From the NCBI GenBank assembly GCA_038209365.1, contig JBBQXS010000002.1, positions 1-64,000 on the forward strand: a stretch of DNA of 64,000 nucleotides. Reading direction: 5' to 3'. Below the pieces are notes generated by a model. The model worked only from the letters and a program-made list of their open reading frames with translations, did no database searches and was not told the origin of the DNA. This stretch comes from DASQHW01 sp038209365 (GTDB lineage Bacteria; Actinomycetota; Acidimicrobiia; IMCC26256; PALSA-610). A program made the translations under genes and the position numbers. Every line of letters starts with the position of its first letter. Position 1 is the stretch's first letter. Positions 24,486 to 33,503 of this stretch are shown here, one piece after another.

Positions 24486-25613
24486 TCAGGCGTAACGATC
24501 GAGAATCGAAGTCTCGGCAACACGCGACAACCCGTCCTTGATCGCACGCGCGCGCGCTTCGCCGACCCCCTCCACCTCGACCAGGTCCGAGATCGAAGCG
24601 CGCATGATCTTCGGCAACGTCCCGAACCGCTCGACCACATGGTCGGCGATGAGCTCGGGCAGCCGCGGGATCTTGCTCAGCAGCCGGTAGCCGCGCGGCT
24701 GCGTCGACGAGTCCAGATCCATTTCCTGCGACAAATGCAGGATGCCGGCGACCACGCGCAGATCGAGCAGCTCGTCGTCGCTGATCTCGGCGAGGCGCGA
24801 AGTGACCTGGGTGAGCATCCAGTCGGGCGATTCCACGAAGTAGTCCTTGCCGACGAGGCGCAGGTCGACGAGCACGCCACCGGTGAGCTCTTCGAGTTGT
24901 AGCTCCACGAGACGGCCGTCGAGACCGAGCTCCACGACATAGCCCTCGATCTCCTCCGCGATTCTCCGGACCATCTCGGCGCGCTGGAGCACCGTGACGA
25001 CGTCCCGCAACGTGACCAGGTCTTCGACTTCGAGGGCGGACAGCGCGCCGGTCACACCGTCGAGCCGAGACTTGTAGCGACCGAGGATCTGGAGTGCCTG
25101 GTCGGCCCGGGCGAGCACGCGCGGGATGGGCTCGAGGGTCTGCTTCATCCCCTGGTAGTGCACCGAGACCATGCTCATCTCTTCGGAGACCGTGATCACC
25201 GGCACGGAGATCTGGCGGGCGACCCGCTCGGCGGTGCGGTGACGAGTCCCGGTCTCGGTCGTGGGGATGTCGGGGTCCGGCACCAGGTGCACGTTCGCGC
25301 GGGCGACGCGGGTCCCGTCCGAGGCAAGGATGATCGCGCCATCCATCTTCGCCAGCTCCGACAAGCGTTGCGGGGTGAACTCGGCATCGAGGAGGAAGCC
25401 GCCGGAACAGATGTTCAACACGTCGGGACCGTCGCCGATGACGATCAACGCGCCCATGTTCGATTGCAGGATTCGGTCGATGCCCTCCCGCAGCGGCGTG
25501 CCCGGTGCGACGAGGCGAAGCGCGGCGTAGAGGGCTTCTGATCGGCGCTGGGCCAACAAGTCCTCCGGGTCGGAACTGGCCGCCAGCCTACCCTCCCGCG
25601 CCCAATGCCGCAC
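24486..25613 (-). CDS. disA: DNA integrity scanning protein, diadenylate cyclase DisA
   Basis: Makes the second messenger c-di-AMP from two ATP and is inhibited by branched DNA in characterised members; 375 residues. The DAC domain (about 30-160) has the active-site motifs KMDGAIIL (DGA) and GTRHRTAER (RHR). A helical linker follows, and the C-terminal helix-hairpin-helix region (ISDLVEVEGVGEARARAI) binds DNA. GTG 25613 has GAGGG upstream and lies inside the end of radA (26 bp overlap), the usual radA-disA pair. It is the only c-di-AMP synthase seen here. Confidence 0.96.
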   Translation of the reverse strand: MRHWAREGRLAASSDPEDLLAQRRSEALYAALRLVAPGTPLREGIDRILQSNMGALIVIGDGPDVLNICSGGFLLDAEFTPQRLSELAKMDGAIILASDGTRVARANVHLVPDPDIPTTETGTRHRTAERVARQISVPVITVSEEMSMVSVHYQGMKQTLEPIPRVLARADQALQILGRYKSRLDGVTGALSALEVEDLVTLRDVVTVLQRAEMVRRIAEEIEGYVVELGLDGRLVELQLEELTGGVLVDLRLVGKDYFVESPDWMLTQVTSRLAEISDDELLDLRVVAGILHLSQEMDLDSSTQPRGYRLLSKIPRLPELIADHVVERFGTLPKIMRASISDLVEVEGVGEARARAIKDGLSRVAETSILDRYA

Positions 25614-26928
25614 CCAGACCCTCGCCGATATCGGCGACGCGCACGAGCGTGATCCCCCGCACGTCGGGCGTCGACGTCGGAACGATTGCGCGGCGAAAAC
25701 CGAGACGAAGCGCTTCGGTGAGACGACGGGGCGCGTGCGCCACTTGCCGTACCTCGCCGCCCAACCCGAGCTCTCCTATGACGACCGTGTCAGGTTCGAT
25801 CACACGATCCACGCGCGCGCCCGCGATGGCGAGCGCGAGCGCGAGGTCGGCGCCGGGCTCTGCGACGCGCACTCCGCCGGCGATGCTCGCGTACACGTCA
25901 CGTTCGTTGAGTCCGATGTCGGCGCGCTGTTGCAGCACGGCAACGAGCATGGCGAGCCGGCTGCCGTCGATCGACTGCGCGATGCGGCGCGCGATCGGTG
26001 CGGATTTGTCGGCGACCAGCGCTTGCGCTTCGACGCACAACGGACGGGCGCCCTCCATCACGGCCGCGACGACCGAACCCGGCGCCGCTGATCGCCGGTC
26101 GGCGAGGAACAGCGCGCTCGGATCGGCGACCGGCGTGAGACCGGTCTCGTTCATCTCCATGAGGCCCAGCTCATCGGTCGCGCCGAACCGGTGCTTCAGC
26201 GCGCGCAGCATTCGGAGCGCGTGATGGCGGTCGCCTTCGAAAGAGAGCACGGTGTCGACGACGTGCTCGAGCGCGCGCGGTCCGGCCAGTGAGCCGTCCT
26301 TGGTGACATGTCCTACGACGACCACCGCGACGCCACGTTCCTTCGCGAGCCGCACGATGACTTGGGCGCCGTCGCGTACCTGCGCGACAGAACCGGCCGA
26401 TCCCGGGCTGTCGGGATCGTGCACGGCTTGGATCGAGTCGATCACGCACACGGCCGGCACGATCGTGTCCACGTGGGCGGCGATCGCCGGCAGCGACGTC
26501 TCCGAGACGACGAACAGCTCGGAGGCAAGCGTGCCGAGTCGATCGGCGCGCACGCGTACCTGCGCGACCGATTCCTCGGCGGTGACCAGCAGGCAGCGGA
26601 CGCCCGCGGCGGCCATCGCGCCGAGTGCCTGCAACAACAGCGTGCTCTTCCCCATGCCGGGCTCACCGCCGAGGAGCGTGACCGACCCGGCGACGAGCCC
26701 ACCGCCGAGCACGCGATCGAGCTCGGGCAGACCGGTCGGCATGTGGGCCGCACCGAGCGCGTCGACTTCGGCGATCGGCACCGCCCGGGTGGCTGTCGCA
26801 CCGGCCCCGGTCGCGGTTGCCCCGTCCGTGAACGAGCCCCACTCGCCACAGTCGGGACAGCGCCCGAGCCACTTCGGGGAGTCGTGCCCGCACGCCTCGC
26901 ACCGGTACCGAACGAGTGTTCGTGTCAT
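25588..26928 (-). CDS. radA: DNA repair protein RadA
   Basis: RecA-like branch-migration ATPase, 446 residues from ATG 26928. Four-Cys zinc finger CEACG...CPDCG at the N-terminus (about 10-26), Walker A GEPGMGKST, Walker B VCVIDSIQ, and the RadA motif KNRFG as KHRFG (His for Asn). The C-terminal Lon-like domain follows. Upstream residues to 26958 are not needed for the family. It overlaps disA and is 67 bp from the LppM-like gene. Confidence 0.95.
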   Translation of the reverse strand: MTRTLVRYRCEACGHDSPKWLGRCPDCGEWGSFTDGATATGAGATATRAVPIAEVDALGAAHMPTGLPELDRVLGGGLVAGSVTLLGGEPGMGKSTLLLQALGAMAAAGVRCLLVTAEESVAQVRVRADRLGTLASELFVVSETSLPAIAAHVDTIVPAVCVIDSIQAVHDPDSPGSAGSVAQVRDGAQVIVRLAKERGVAVVVVGHVTKDGSLAGPRALEHVVDTVLSFEGDRHHALRMLRALKHRFGATDELGLMEMNETGLTPVADPSALFLADRRSAAPGSVVAAVMEGARPLCVEAQALVADKSAPIARRIAQSIDGSRLAMLVAVLQQRADIGLNERDVYASIAGGVRVAEPGADLALALAIAGARVDRVIEPDTVVIGELGLGGEVRQVAHAPRRLTEALRLGFRRAIVPTSTPDVRGITLVRVADIGEGLGAALGAGG

Positions 26929-26995
26929 GGCCAAGAAGCTATCGGCGCCGTGTGACACGAACGCGGACGGGCGGCGGTCTCGGGACCACTCGGGT

Positions 26996-27790
26996 TTACA
27001 TCAGTGGGGCGCGGTCGCGATCGAGGAGCTGCTCGGCCTGTCCCCGCTTGGTGCGGCGGCGACGTTGGCGCCGGGCACTCGCCGATGCTGCCAGGAGGAA
27101 CAACCCCGCGAGCAGCGCGAGTGCAACCGCGATGCCGAGCTTCACCATCCTGTCGTAGTAGGTCCTCGACTGCGACGCCGCCACGGTGCTCACGGTGCCG
27201 GTCGTGGCGTCGTAGGTTTTCGCGGTCCCGTCCGGGAGCCGCACCACCACGGTGAGGTGGAGCGCGCTGCGAAGCTCGCGGGTGAGTTGCTCGTCGAGCG
27301 TCTTGGGATCGAGTCCCGCGAGTCGCAGCCGTGCCGCGAGGTCCTTGTCACTTCCGAGCCCGCTGGCCGGCGTACGGAGATCGACGACGAGCGCCAAGGC
27401 GTCGCGCGAGCTGAACCAGCGCCGCTCGCGGGTGATTCGGGGATCGCGGAGGAGCCCATGCGCTCCGACGAGATCGGCGAGTCTGCGGGCGAGATCCGCC
27501 TGGTCGCGAAAGACGTGGGTGAATGTGAGCGACGCCGTCGAACGGACGCCCGGCGTCCAGCGCGACACCTTCCAGCCCGCGGCGCGCAGATCGGCGAGCG
27601 GCACCTGGCGCGAGGCGGCGGCGACGCCGCCCAGCCGCGTGATCGCATCGCGGTCGAGGACGAGCGTCGTGCGAATCGTTCCCGACCCGTCGCTCGCCAG
27701 CGTCACGTCGACGCGAACATCGACCCGGCACCCCGCGAGCAGCACGGCACCGATCGCGATCATTCCCCACACGCGACGAACCTGCGTCAC
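26996..27790 (-). CDS. LppM-like lipoprotein with C-terminal membrane segment
   Basis: Envelope protein of 264 residues resembling LppM/DUF3153. The signal sequence MTQVRRVWGMIAIGAVLLAGC ends in a lipobox, Cys21. The domain shows VDVTLASDGSGTI near the N-terminus, and a membrane segment near 222-242 is followed by an Arg-rich tail. Related proteins are mycobacterial cell-envelope lipoproteins. GTG 27790 is the start; it and the next eleven bases form one arm of a long hairpin with upstream sequence. Clp operon position (54 bp after clpC) suggests shared transcription. Confidence 0.75.
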   Translation of the reverse strand: MTQVRRVWGMIAIGAVLLAGCRVDVRVDVTLASDGSGTIRTTLVLDRDAITRLGGVAAASRQVPLADLRAAGWKVSRWTPGVRSTASLTFTHVFRDQADLARRLADLVGAHGLLRDPRITRERRWFSSRDALALVVDLRTPASGLGSDKDLAARLRLAGLDPKTLDEQLTRELRSALHLTVVVRLPDGTAKTYDATTGTVSTVAASQSRTYYDRMVKLGIAVALALLAGLFLLAASASARRQRRRRTKRGQAEQLLDRDRAPLM

Positions 27791-27827
27791 AGACCAGCGA
27801 TTATCGCCGGAGAATGACGCAGGTTCG
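27777..27827 (-). promoter_or_regulatory. 51-bp nested palindrome over the lppM-like start
   Basis: CGAACCTGCGTCA (27777-27789) and TGACGCAGGTTCG (27815-27827) are exact 13-bp inverted repeats with a 25-base loop. The loop itself contains CCAGCGAT-T-ATCGCCGG, which pairs except for one A/C mismatch. In the clpC-lppM mRNA the structure would enclose the GTG start and bury the ribosome-binding region. It could be an attenuating or processing hairpin, or a terminator lacking a U-tract. Confidence 0.6.
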
Positions 27828-27844
27828 AATTGAGCGTCTTCGTC

Positions 27845-30340
27845 TTACTCGGGTGTACCGCTCCCGGCGAGCTCGACCGGCGGCGGCTCGATGCCCTGCA
27901 CGTTCCGGAACACGACCTCGTCGCCCTCGGCGTCGACCACGATCGTGTCGCCGGCGTGAAATTCCTTCCAGAGGATCTTCTCCGAGAGCGGGTCCTCGAT
28001 CAGACGTTGGATGGCGCGGCGCAACGGCCGCGCGCCCAGTGCCGCGTCGTACCCCTTTGCCGCGACGAGCAGCTTCGCGGGCAGCGTGAGCTCGAAGCCG
28101 AGCCCCTGCGACTCCAGCTGCCGTTCGACACGCTTGATCAGCAGGTCGACGATCTCGGTGATCTCGTCCGTCGTGAGGTTGTGGAACACGATGATGTCGT
28201 CGATGCGGTTGAGGAACTCGGGCCGGAAGTGCCGCTTGAGCTCGTCGTGCACCTTGTCCTTCATCTTGTCGTACGTCACGTGCTCGTCGGATCGCGCGAA
28301 CCCGAGCGATGCCTTCTTGAGGTCGGCGGTACCGAGGTTCGACGTCATGATGATGACGGTGTTCTTGAAGTCGACCGTGCGACCCTGCGCGTCGGTGAGC
28401 CGTCCGTCCTCGAGGATCTGCAACAGCGTGTTGAAGACGTCGGGGTGGGCTTTTTCGATCTCGTCGAAGAGCACGACCGAGAACGGCTTGCGCCGCACGG
28501 CCTCGGTGAGCTGACCGCCTTCGTCGTAGCCGACGTAGCCGGGCGGCGAACCGACGAGCCGGGACACGGTGTGCTTCTCCATGTACTCCGACATGTCGAG
28601 CTGGATCATGGACGACTCGTCACCGAACAAGAACTCGGCGAGCGCCTTGGCGGTCTCGGTCTTCCCGACACCCGAGGGACCCAAGAAGATGAAGGAGCCC
28701 GAAGGTCGCTTCGGGTCCTTGAGACCGGCACGCGTCCGCCGGATCGCCTGTGACACCGCCTTGATGGCGTCGTGCTGACCGACGATCCGCTTGTGCAGCT
28801 CCTCTTCCATGCGCAGGAGCTTCGCGGTCTCTTCCTCTGTGAGCTTGTACACGGGGATACCCGTCCACAACGCGAGCACCTCGGCGATCGACTCCTCGTT
28901 CACCTCGTTGAACAAGTCGACGCCTTCGGCGCGCCACTCGCTCTCCTTGGAGGAGCGCTGCTCGAGCAACGACTTCTCGCGGTCGCGCAACGATGCGGCG
29001 CGCTCGAACTGCTGCGCCTCGATCGCCGCCTCCTTCTCCTTGCGGACCTTCGCGATCTGGTCTTCGAGCTCGCGGTAGTCGGGTGGCGCCTGCATACGAC
29101 GGATACGCAGGCGCGAGCCCGCCTCGTCGATGAGGTCGATCGCCTTGTCGGGCAGGTGGCGGTCGGAGATGTAGCGGTCGGCGAGGTTCGCCGCGGCCAC
29201 GATCGCCTGGTCGGTGATCGTGACGCGGTGGTGCGCCTCGTAGCGCTCGCGCAGGCCCTTCAAGATCTCGATGGTCTGCGCGACCGTCGGCTCGTCGACC
29301 TTGATCGGCTGGAATCGCCGTTCGAGCGCCGCGTCCTTCTCGAGGTGCTTGCGGTACTCGTCGAGCGTGGTGGCACCGATCGTCTGGAGCTCACCGCGGG
29401 CGAGCATCGGCTTGAGGATCGACGCCGCGTCGATCGCGCCTTCGGCCGCGCCCGCGCCGACGAGCGTGTGCAGCTCGTCGATGAACAAGATGATGTCGCC
29501 GCGTGTGCGGATCTCCTTCAGCACCTTCTTCAGGCGCTCTTCGAAGTCGCCGCGGTAGCGGGAACCCGCGACCAGCGCGCCGAGGTCGAGCGTGTACAGC
29601 TGCTTGGCATGCAGCGTCTCGGGCACGTCGCCGTCGACGATGTTCTGCGCCAGCCCCTCGACGATCGCGGTCTTGCCGACCCCGGGCTCACCGATCAGCA
29701 CCGGGTTGTTCTTGGTGCGGCGGCTCAGCACCTGCATCACGCGCTCGATCTCGCGCTCGCGCCCGATCACCGGGTCGAGCTTCTTCTCGCGTGCGAGCTG
29801 CGTGAGGTTCCGGCCGAACTGGTCGAGGACGAGCGAGCCGGACGGCTGGTTCTCCCCGCCGGCGCCCTGAGTCGCGCCCTGGCCCGCCGCTTCCTTCGTC
29901 CCCGCGTAGCCCGAGAGCAACTGGATGACCTGCTGGCGGACGCGAGACAGATCTGCGCCCAGCTTCACGAGCACCTGCGCGGCGACACCCTCGCCCTCGC
30001 GGATCAACCCGAGGAGGATGTGCTCGGTGCCGATGTAGTTGTGCCCGAGCTGCAACGCCTCCCGCAGGGAGAGCTCCAAGACCTTCTTCGCACGGGGTGT
30101 GAACGGGATATGACCGGACGGTGCCTGGCCGCCGTGGCCGATGATCTCCTCGACCTGGGCGCGCACGGCTTCGAGTGAGATGCCGAGCGACTCGAGTGCC
30201 TTGGCCGCGACGCCCTCACCCTCGTGGATCAGGCCGAGCAGGATGTGCTCGGTACCGATGTAGTTGTGGTTGAGCAGGCGCGCTTCCTCTTGGGCGAGGA
30301 CCACGACTCGTCGGGCTCGGTCGGTGAAGCGCTCGAACAA
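27845..30340 (-). CDS. clpC: ATP-dependent Clp protease ATPase subunit ClpC
   Basis: Hsp100 unfoldase that feeds substrates to ClpP; 831 residues. Two Clp_N repeats (about 5-145), AAA-1 with Walker A GEPGVGKT, the coiled middle domain with the UVR segment DQIAKVRKEKEAAIEAQ, and AAA-2 with GPSGVGKTETA, sensor and arginine-finger regions intact. It begins with TTG 30340 (MFERFTDRARRVV), an unusual start for a core gene, with GAGAGG ten bases upstream. Downstream genes in the same direction are LppM-like, radA and disA. Confidence 0.96.
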   Translation of the reverse strand: MFERFTDRARRVVVLAQEEARLLNHNYIGTEHILLGLIHEGEGVAAKALESLGISLEAVRAQVEEIIGHGGQAPSGHIPFTPRAKKVLELSLREALQLGHNYIGTEHILLGLIREGEGVAAQVLVKLGADLSRVRQQVIQLLSGYAGTKEAAGQGATQGAGGENQPSGSLVLDQFGRNLTQLAREKKLDPVIGREREIERVMQVLSRRTKNNPVLIGEPGVGKTAIVEGLAQNIVDGDVPETLHAKQLYTLDLGALVAGSRYRGDFEERLKKVLKEIRTRGDIILFIDELHTLVGAGAAEGAIDAASILKPMLARGELQTIGATTLDEYRKHLEKDAALERRFQPIKVDEPTVAQTIEILKGLRERYEAHHRVTITDQAIVAAANLADRYISDRHLPDKAIDLIDEAGSRLRIRRMQAPPDYRELEDQIAKVRKEKEAAIEAQQFERAASLRDREKSLLEQRSSKESEWRAEGVDLFNEVNEESIAEVLALWTGIPVYKLTEEETAKLLRMEEELHKRIVGQHDAIKAVSQAIRRTRAGLKDPKRPSGSFIFLGPSGVGKTETAKALAEFLFGDESSMIQLDMSEYMEKHTVSRLVGSPPGYVGYDEGGQLTEAVRRKPFSVVLFDEIEKAHPDVFNTLLQILEDGRLTDAQGRTVDFKNTVIIMTSNLGTADLKKASLGFARSDEHVTYDKMKDKVHDELKRHFRPEFLNRIDDIIVFHNLTTDEITEIVDLLIKRVERQLESQGLGFELTLPAKLLVAAKGYDAALGARPLRRAIQRLIEDPLSEKILWKEFHAGDTIVVDAEGDEVVFRNVQGIEPPPVELAGSGTPE

Positions 30341-30455
30341 AATGATCCGCCTCTCGGTGAGCTTGCGGTGCGTCCACTCTATCGGCCGGTCGCCCGCCGA
30401 CTTTGGCGCCGGAGCCCGGTCTGAGTGGCTTCTTTCGTATTTCCCAGGGCTCTAC

Positions 30456-30478
30456 GGAGCATCCGTCGGGGGTGCTCC
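30456..30478. promoter_or_regulatory. Inverted repeat in the clpC divergent region
   Basis: GGAGCATC (30456-30463) and GGTGCTCC (30471-30478) pair over 8 bp (one G-U) with a seven-base loop. It is in the 236 bp gap between the divergent clpC and polyprenyl synthase genes, about 116 bp upstream of clpC. Operator or leader structure; I see no convincing ClgR or HspR (HAIR) box. Confidence 0.35.
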
Positions 30479-30576
30479 ACGATGACCCTGAGCTTGTTCT
30501 CTACGCCTGAGTCATTCGGATCATTCCCGAGGCTCCCGAATCGACCCTCTCGGGCGGCCGGCCGTACGCTCCTCGC

Positions 30577-31554
30577 GTGTCTCTCGTCGACGACGTGGAC
30601 CTTCCGCCCCTGGCCGGCGACCTGGTCCGGGTCGAGGCCCGCCTGAACCAGGCCGTCCGTGCCGAGGACCGGTTCCTGGGCGACGTGGCGGGCCACCTCC
30701 TGGGAGCAGGTGGCAAACGCCTACGGCCGGCCTTGTCGCTCTGCGCGGGCTACGCGGCCCGGGGCGCCGACGGTCCGGCGAGCGCGGAGGTCGTGACCGG
30801 CGGGTCGGCCGTGGAGCTCGTCCATCTCGGGTCGCTCTACCACGACGACGTGATCGACGAGGCCGAGACGCGGCGGGGCGTGCCTTCGGTGAACGCGCGC
30901 TGGTCGAACATCGTCGCGATCCTCGCCGGCGACTATCTCCTCGCCCAGGCGTCGACGCTGGCCGCGTCGCTCGGCGCCGACGTCGCCGGGCTCCTGGCCT
31001 CGACGATCGGCGAGCTCTGCCGGGGCCAGGTGCTCGAGCTGCAACACCTCTTCGACCCCGATCGGTCGGAGGAGTCGTACCTCTCGGCGATCGAAGGCAA
31101 GACCGCGTCGCTGATGGCAACCGCGTGCCGCATCGGCGCGATGGTGAGCGGGGTGTCGGCCGACACCCTCGACGCGCTCACGCAGTTCGGCCATCACCTC
31201 GGCATGTGCTTCCAAGTCGTCGACGACGTGCTCGACGTCACCGCCACCGAGGCGGTGCTCGGAAAGCCGACCGGGAACGACGTGCACGAAGGCGTCTATA
31301 CGCTCCCTGTGATCTACGCGCTTGCGGGCTCGGGCGAGTTGCGCGAGTTGCTCGGTCGCAAGCTCGAATGGCCCGAGGTCCGCCAAGCGGTCGACCTGAT
31401 CGCAACCGCAGAGGTCGTCGACGCGTCAACGACCTTGGCGCGCACGCATGCCACGAAGGCGTCGGAAGCGCTCGCCGGCGCGGCCGAGCTCGACGGTGAG
31501 GTGTGCGAGCGCCTCCGCAGGCTCGTCGACGGCCTCGTCAGCCGCTCCAGCTGA
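30577..31554 (+). CDS. Long-chain polyprenyl diphosphate synthase
   Basis: Trans-prenyltransferase extending isopentenyl diphosphate onto allylic primers; 325 residues. First aspartate-rich motif YHDDVIDEAE (about 88-97), where Arg-rich TRRG follows, and second QVVDDVLDVTA (about 213-223). GSAVELVHLGSLYHDD around the first motif is typical of geranylgeranyl to nonaprenyl diphosphate synthases. It likely supplies the menaquinone side chain. Starts at GTG 30577. Adjacent to the SnoaL-like gene (8 bp). Confidence 0.92.
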   Translation: MSLVDDVDLPPLAGDLVRVEARLNQAVRAEDRFLGDVAGHLLGAGGKRLRPALSLCAGYAARGADGPASAEVVTGGSAVELVHLGSLYHDDVIDEAETRRGVPSVNARWSNIVAILAGDYLLAQASTLAASLGADVAGLLASTIGELCRGQVLELQHLFDPDRSEESYLSAIEGKTASLMATACRIGAMVSGVSADTLDALTQFGHHLGMCFQVVDDVLDVTATEAVLGKPTGNDVHEGVYTLPVIYALAGSGELRELLGRKLEWPEVRQAVDLIATAEVVDASTTLARTHATKASEALAGAAELDGEVCERLRRLVDGLVSRSS

Positions 31555-31562
31555 CCGTCGCG

Positions 31563-31952
31563 ATGGCCTCGGAAACCGATGCGCTCCGCGACGCGTTCAT
31601 GGGACGCGTGAACGCGTGGCTGGCCGCCGACCTCGACGCATACATGGACTGCTGGGCCGACGACATGGTCATCGAGCTGCCGTCGGGCCTGATCGACGAC
31701 AAGGCGGACTACCGACGGTTGGTGAAGGGTGGGTTCCGCTGGGCCGAACCGGTGTCGTTCGTCGTCCATCACCTCGCGTACACGACAACGACCGGCGACG
31801 TCGTCCTCGCGGACTGGACGATCCGCGCCCGCCGGCGCGAGGACCACTGCGTGATCGAGTGGCGCGGGCTCTCGGTGTGTGAATTACGCGAGGGCAAGAT
31901 CGCATGGTGGCGCGAGCACCACCTTGCGCCACCCGCGCCCATAGCCGGCTAA
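31563..31952 (+). CDS. SnoaL/NTF2-like protein
   Basis: Small alpha+beta-barrel protein, 129 residues. The NTF2-like pattern is clear: a long first helix (DALRDAFMGRVNAWLAADLDAY), then MDCWADDMVIEL, GDVVLADWTIRARR and EWRGLSVCELREGKIAWWREHH. Members bind or isomerise small hydrophobic molecules, but no specific function is supported. ATG 31563 starts eight bases after the polyprenyl synthase stop. Its end overlaps a convergent hydrolase by four bases. Confidence 0.8.
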   Translation: MASETDALRDAFMGRVNAWLAADLDAYMDCWADDMVIELPSGLIDDKADYRRLVKGGFRWAEPVSFVVHHLAYTTTTGDVVLADWTIRARRREDHCVIEWRGLSVCELREGKIAWWREHHLAPPAPIAG

Positions 31953-32776
31953 GCCGCAGGGACGTCGGCGGAGGCGTCGACCTCGTCGAGGAACGACAGC
32001 ACGACGTCGTTGAAGCCGTTGGGCGACTCTGCCATCAACCCGTGCGCGGCACCGCGCAGCACGTACAGCCGGGCGTTCGGAATGAGCTCCGCCACCTCTT
32101 CCGCGTCGCCGAGCGGCGTGAGCGTGTCCTGCGACCCGGTGATCACGAGAGTCGGCGCGGCCACACCGGGAAGCTCGAACCGCAACTCGTCGGAAGCATC
32201 GAGGATCGCGTCCACCTGCGCGATGAATGCGTGCGGCTTCGTCTGTATCAGCACACGCGCGAGCACGTTGACGAACACACCGAGACGGCGCTGCAACCGC
32301 GGACCGATCAGCCAGCGCATGCCGTCATCTCGCAGCCCGGCCATGCCGCGCTCGCCGACCGCGTCGGCCCATTCGGCGAACAGCTCGCGCCGCCATTCGT
32401 GGTGGCGGCACCCGGTGCACGCGAGCGTGAGCGAACGCACGCGCTCGGGATGCCGTACGCCGATGATCTGTGCGATCACACCGCCCATCGACGCGCCGAC
32501 GATGTGCGCGCGCTCGATCCCCTCGTTGTCCAACACCTGCAGGACGTCCTTGGCCATGCGCGTCAGGTCGTAGGGGCCGGGCGGCGCGTCCGAGGCACCG
32601 ACCCCCCGGTTGTCGACGGCGATGCAACGGTGGCGGCGGCCGAATGCTCCACGTTGGAGTGCCCACCCGCGGCTGTCCATGCCCAGGCCTTGTATGAGCA
32701 CGACCGGCGTACCGTCACGCCGCCCCCACGTGCTGTACGCAATCTTCGTGCCGTCGTCGGTGACGATGTCCGGCAT
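31949..32776 (-). CDS. Alpha/beta-hydrolase
   Basis: Cytoplasmic hydrolase, 275 residues. Oxyanion loop IQGLGMDSRGW, DNRGVGASDAP, nucleophile Ser in IVGASMGGVIA, Asp in VITGSQDTLTP and His in RGAAHGLM. The pattern resembles 3-oxoadipate enol-lactonase or haloperoxidase-like enzymes. Precise substrate unknown. It ends the minus-strand train that starts with lysS and lies 40 bp after the acyltransferase-like gene. Confidence 0.88.
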   Translation of the reverse strand: MPDIVTDDGTKIAYSTWGRRDGTPVVLIQGLGMDSRGWALQRGAFGRRHRCIAVDNRGVGASDAPPGPYDLTRMAKDVLQVLDNEGIERAHIVGASMGGVIAQIIGVRHPERVRSLTLACTGCRHHEWRRELFAEWADAVGERGMAGLRDDGMRWLIGPRLQRRLGVFVNVLARVLIQTKPHAFIAQVDAILDASDELRFELPGVAAPTLVITGSQDTLTPLGDAEEVAELIPNARLYVLRGAAHGLMAESPNGFNDVVLSFLDEVDASADVPAA

Positions 32777-32816
32777 GTCCCGAAGGCTACCGGGATCGTG
32801 CGCGGTGCCGGTCGCC

Positions 32817-33503
32817 TCAGGTTTCGTTCAGCAGCGCCCGCACCGCCACGCGCATCGCGTCGGCGAAACGCGCCGCGGCAAGCGGGTCGTCCGGGTCGTA
32901 CGGGTCGTCGAGCGTCACGAGCGGGCCGAAGCGGACATGCCACGGGCCCAATGCCGTACCGAACGGACCACCGGGCATCACGGCCGCGGGGATGATGCGG
33001 GCGTGCGTGAGCGCGGGCATCAGCGCGTGCGGGGGCGCGCCTGCTCCTGTGCGCAGGAAGGTGTGGGCGAGCGGGACGCCGACGAGATGACCGGCGCGCA
33101 GCGCGACGCTGATGTCCGGCTCGCTCGCCGCGATCGCGCCGAACCGCCGCGCAAGCGCGCCCAGGAACGGCACCGCGGGCGCCCCGATCACGCGCAATCG
33201 ACGTCCGGTGACCCGTTGCACCGCGAGGCAGAGTGCGGCGGGCTCGACGACACCGAAGCCCCGGTTCGCAACGATCGTCGCGGGGCCCTGCTCGGGCACG
33301 TGTTCACCACCACTCACCCGCACCGGCAGCGCGACCGTGAACGCGGGCGCGACGAGGTCTGCGAGCTGCGGGTCGAGGCCGAAGGGGTCGATCGGAAAGC
33401 GTCCGGAGAATCGCCGCTTGACTGCGGTCACCGGCGCTTCCGGCCGTCCGACACGTTCGTCGTCGAGTCGATCCAGCGACGTCACGCTACAGATGCCGGT
33501 CAC
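32817..33503 (-). CDS. Lysophospholipid acyltransferase-like protein
   Basis: PlsC-like protein, 228 residues. The region VANRGFGVVEPAAL aligns with the acyltransferase block that normally reads NHxSxxD; the catalytic His and Asp (HX4D) are not visible, being N-R-G-F-G-V-V-E here. Later LIGAPAVPFLGALARRFG and PAAVMPGGPFGT resemble motifs II-IV. It may be inactive or use a different chemistry. GTG 33503 overlaps the preceding epimerase stop (GTGA). Confidence 0.6.
   Translation of the reverse strand: MTGICSVTSLDRLDDERVGRPEAPVTAVKRRFSGRFPIDPFGLDPQLADLVAPAFTVALPVRVSGGEHVPEQGPATIVANRGFGVVEPAALCLAVQRVTGRRLRVIGAPAVPFLGALARRFGAIAASEPDISVALRAGHLVGVPLAHTFLRTGAGAPPHALMPALTHARIIPAAVMPGGPFGTALGPWHVRFGPLVTLDDPYDPDDPLAAARFADAMRVAVRALLNET

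Noticed and set aside
28772..30178. 468-codon plus-strand frame opposite clpC
   Set aside because: It is the antisense of a conserved ClpC; composition is Leu/Arg/Asp-rich with no domain, typical of high-GC shadow frames.
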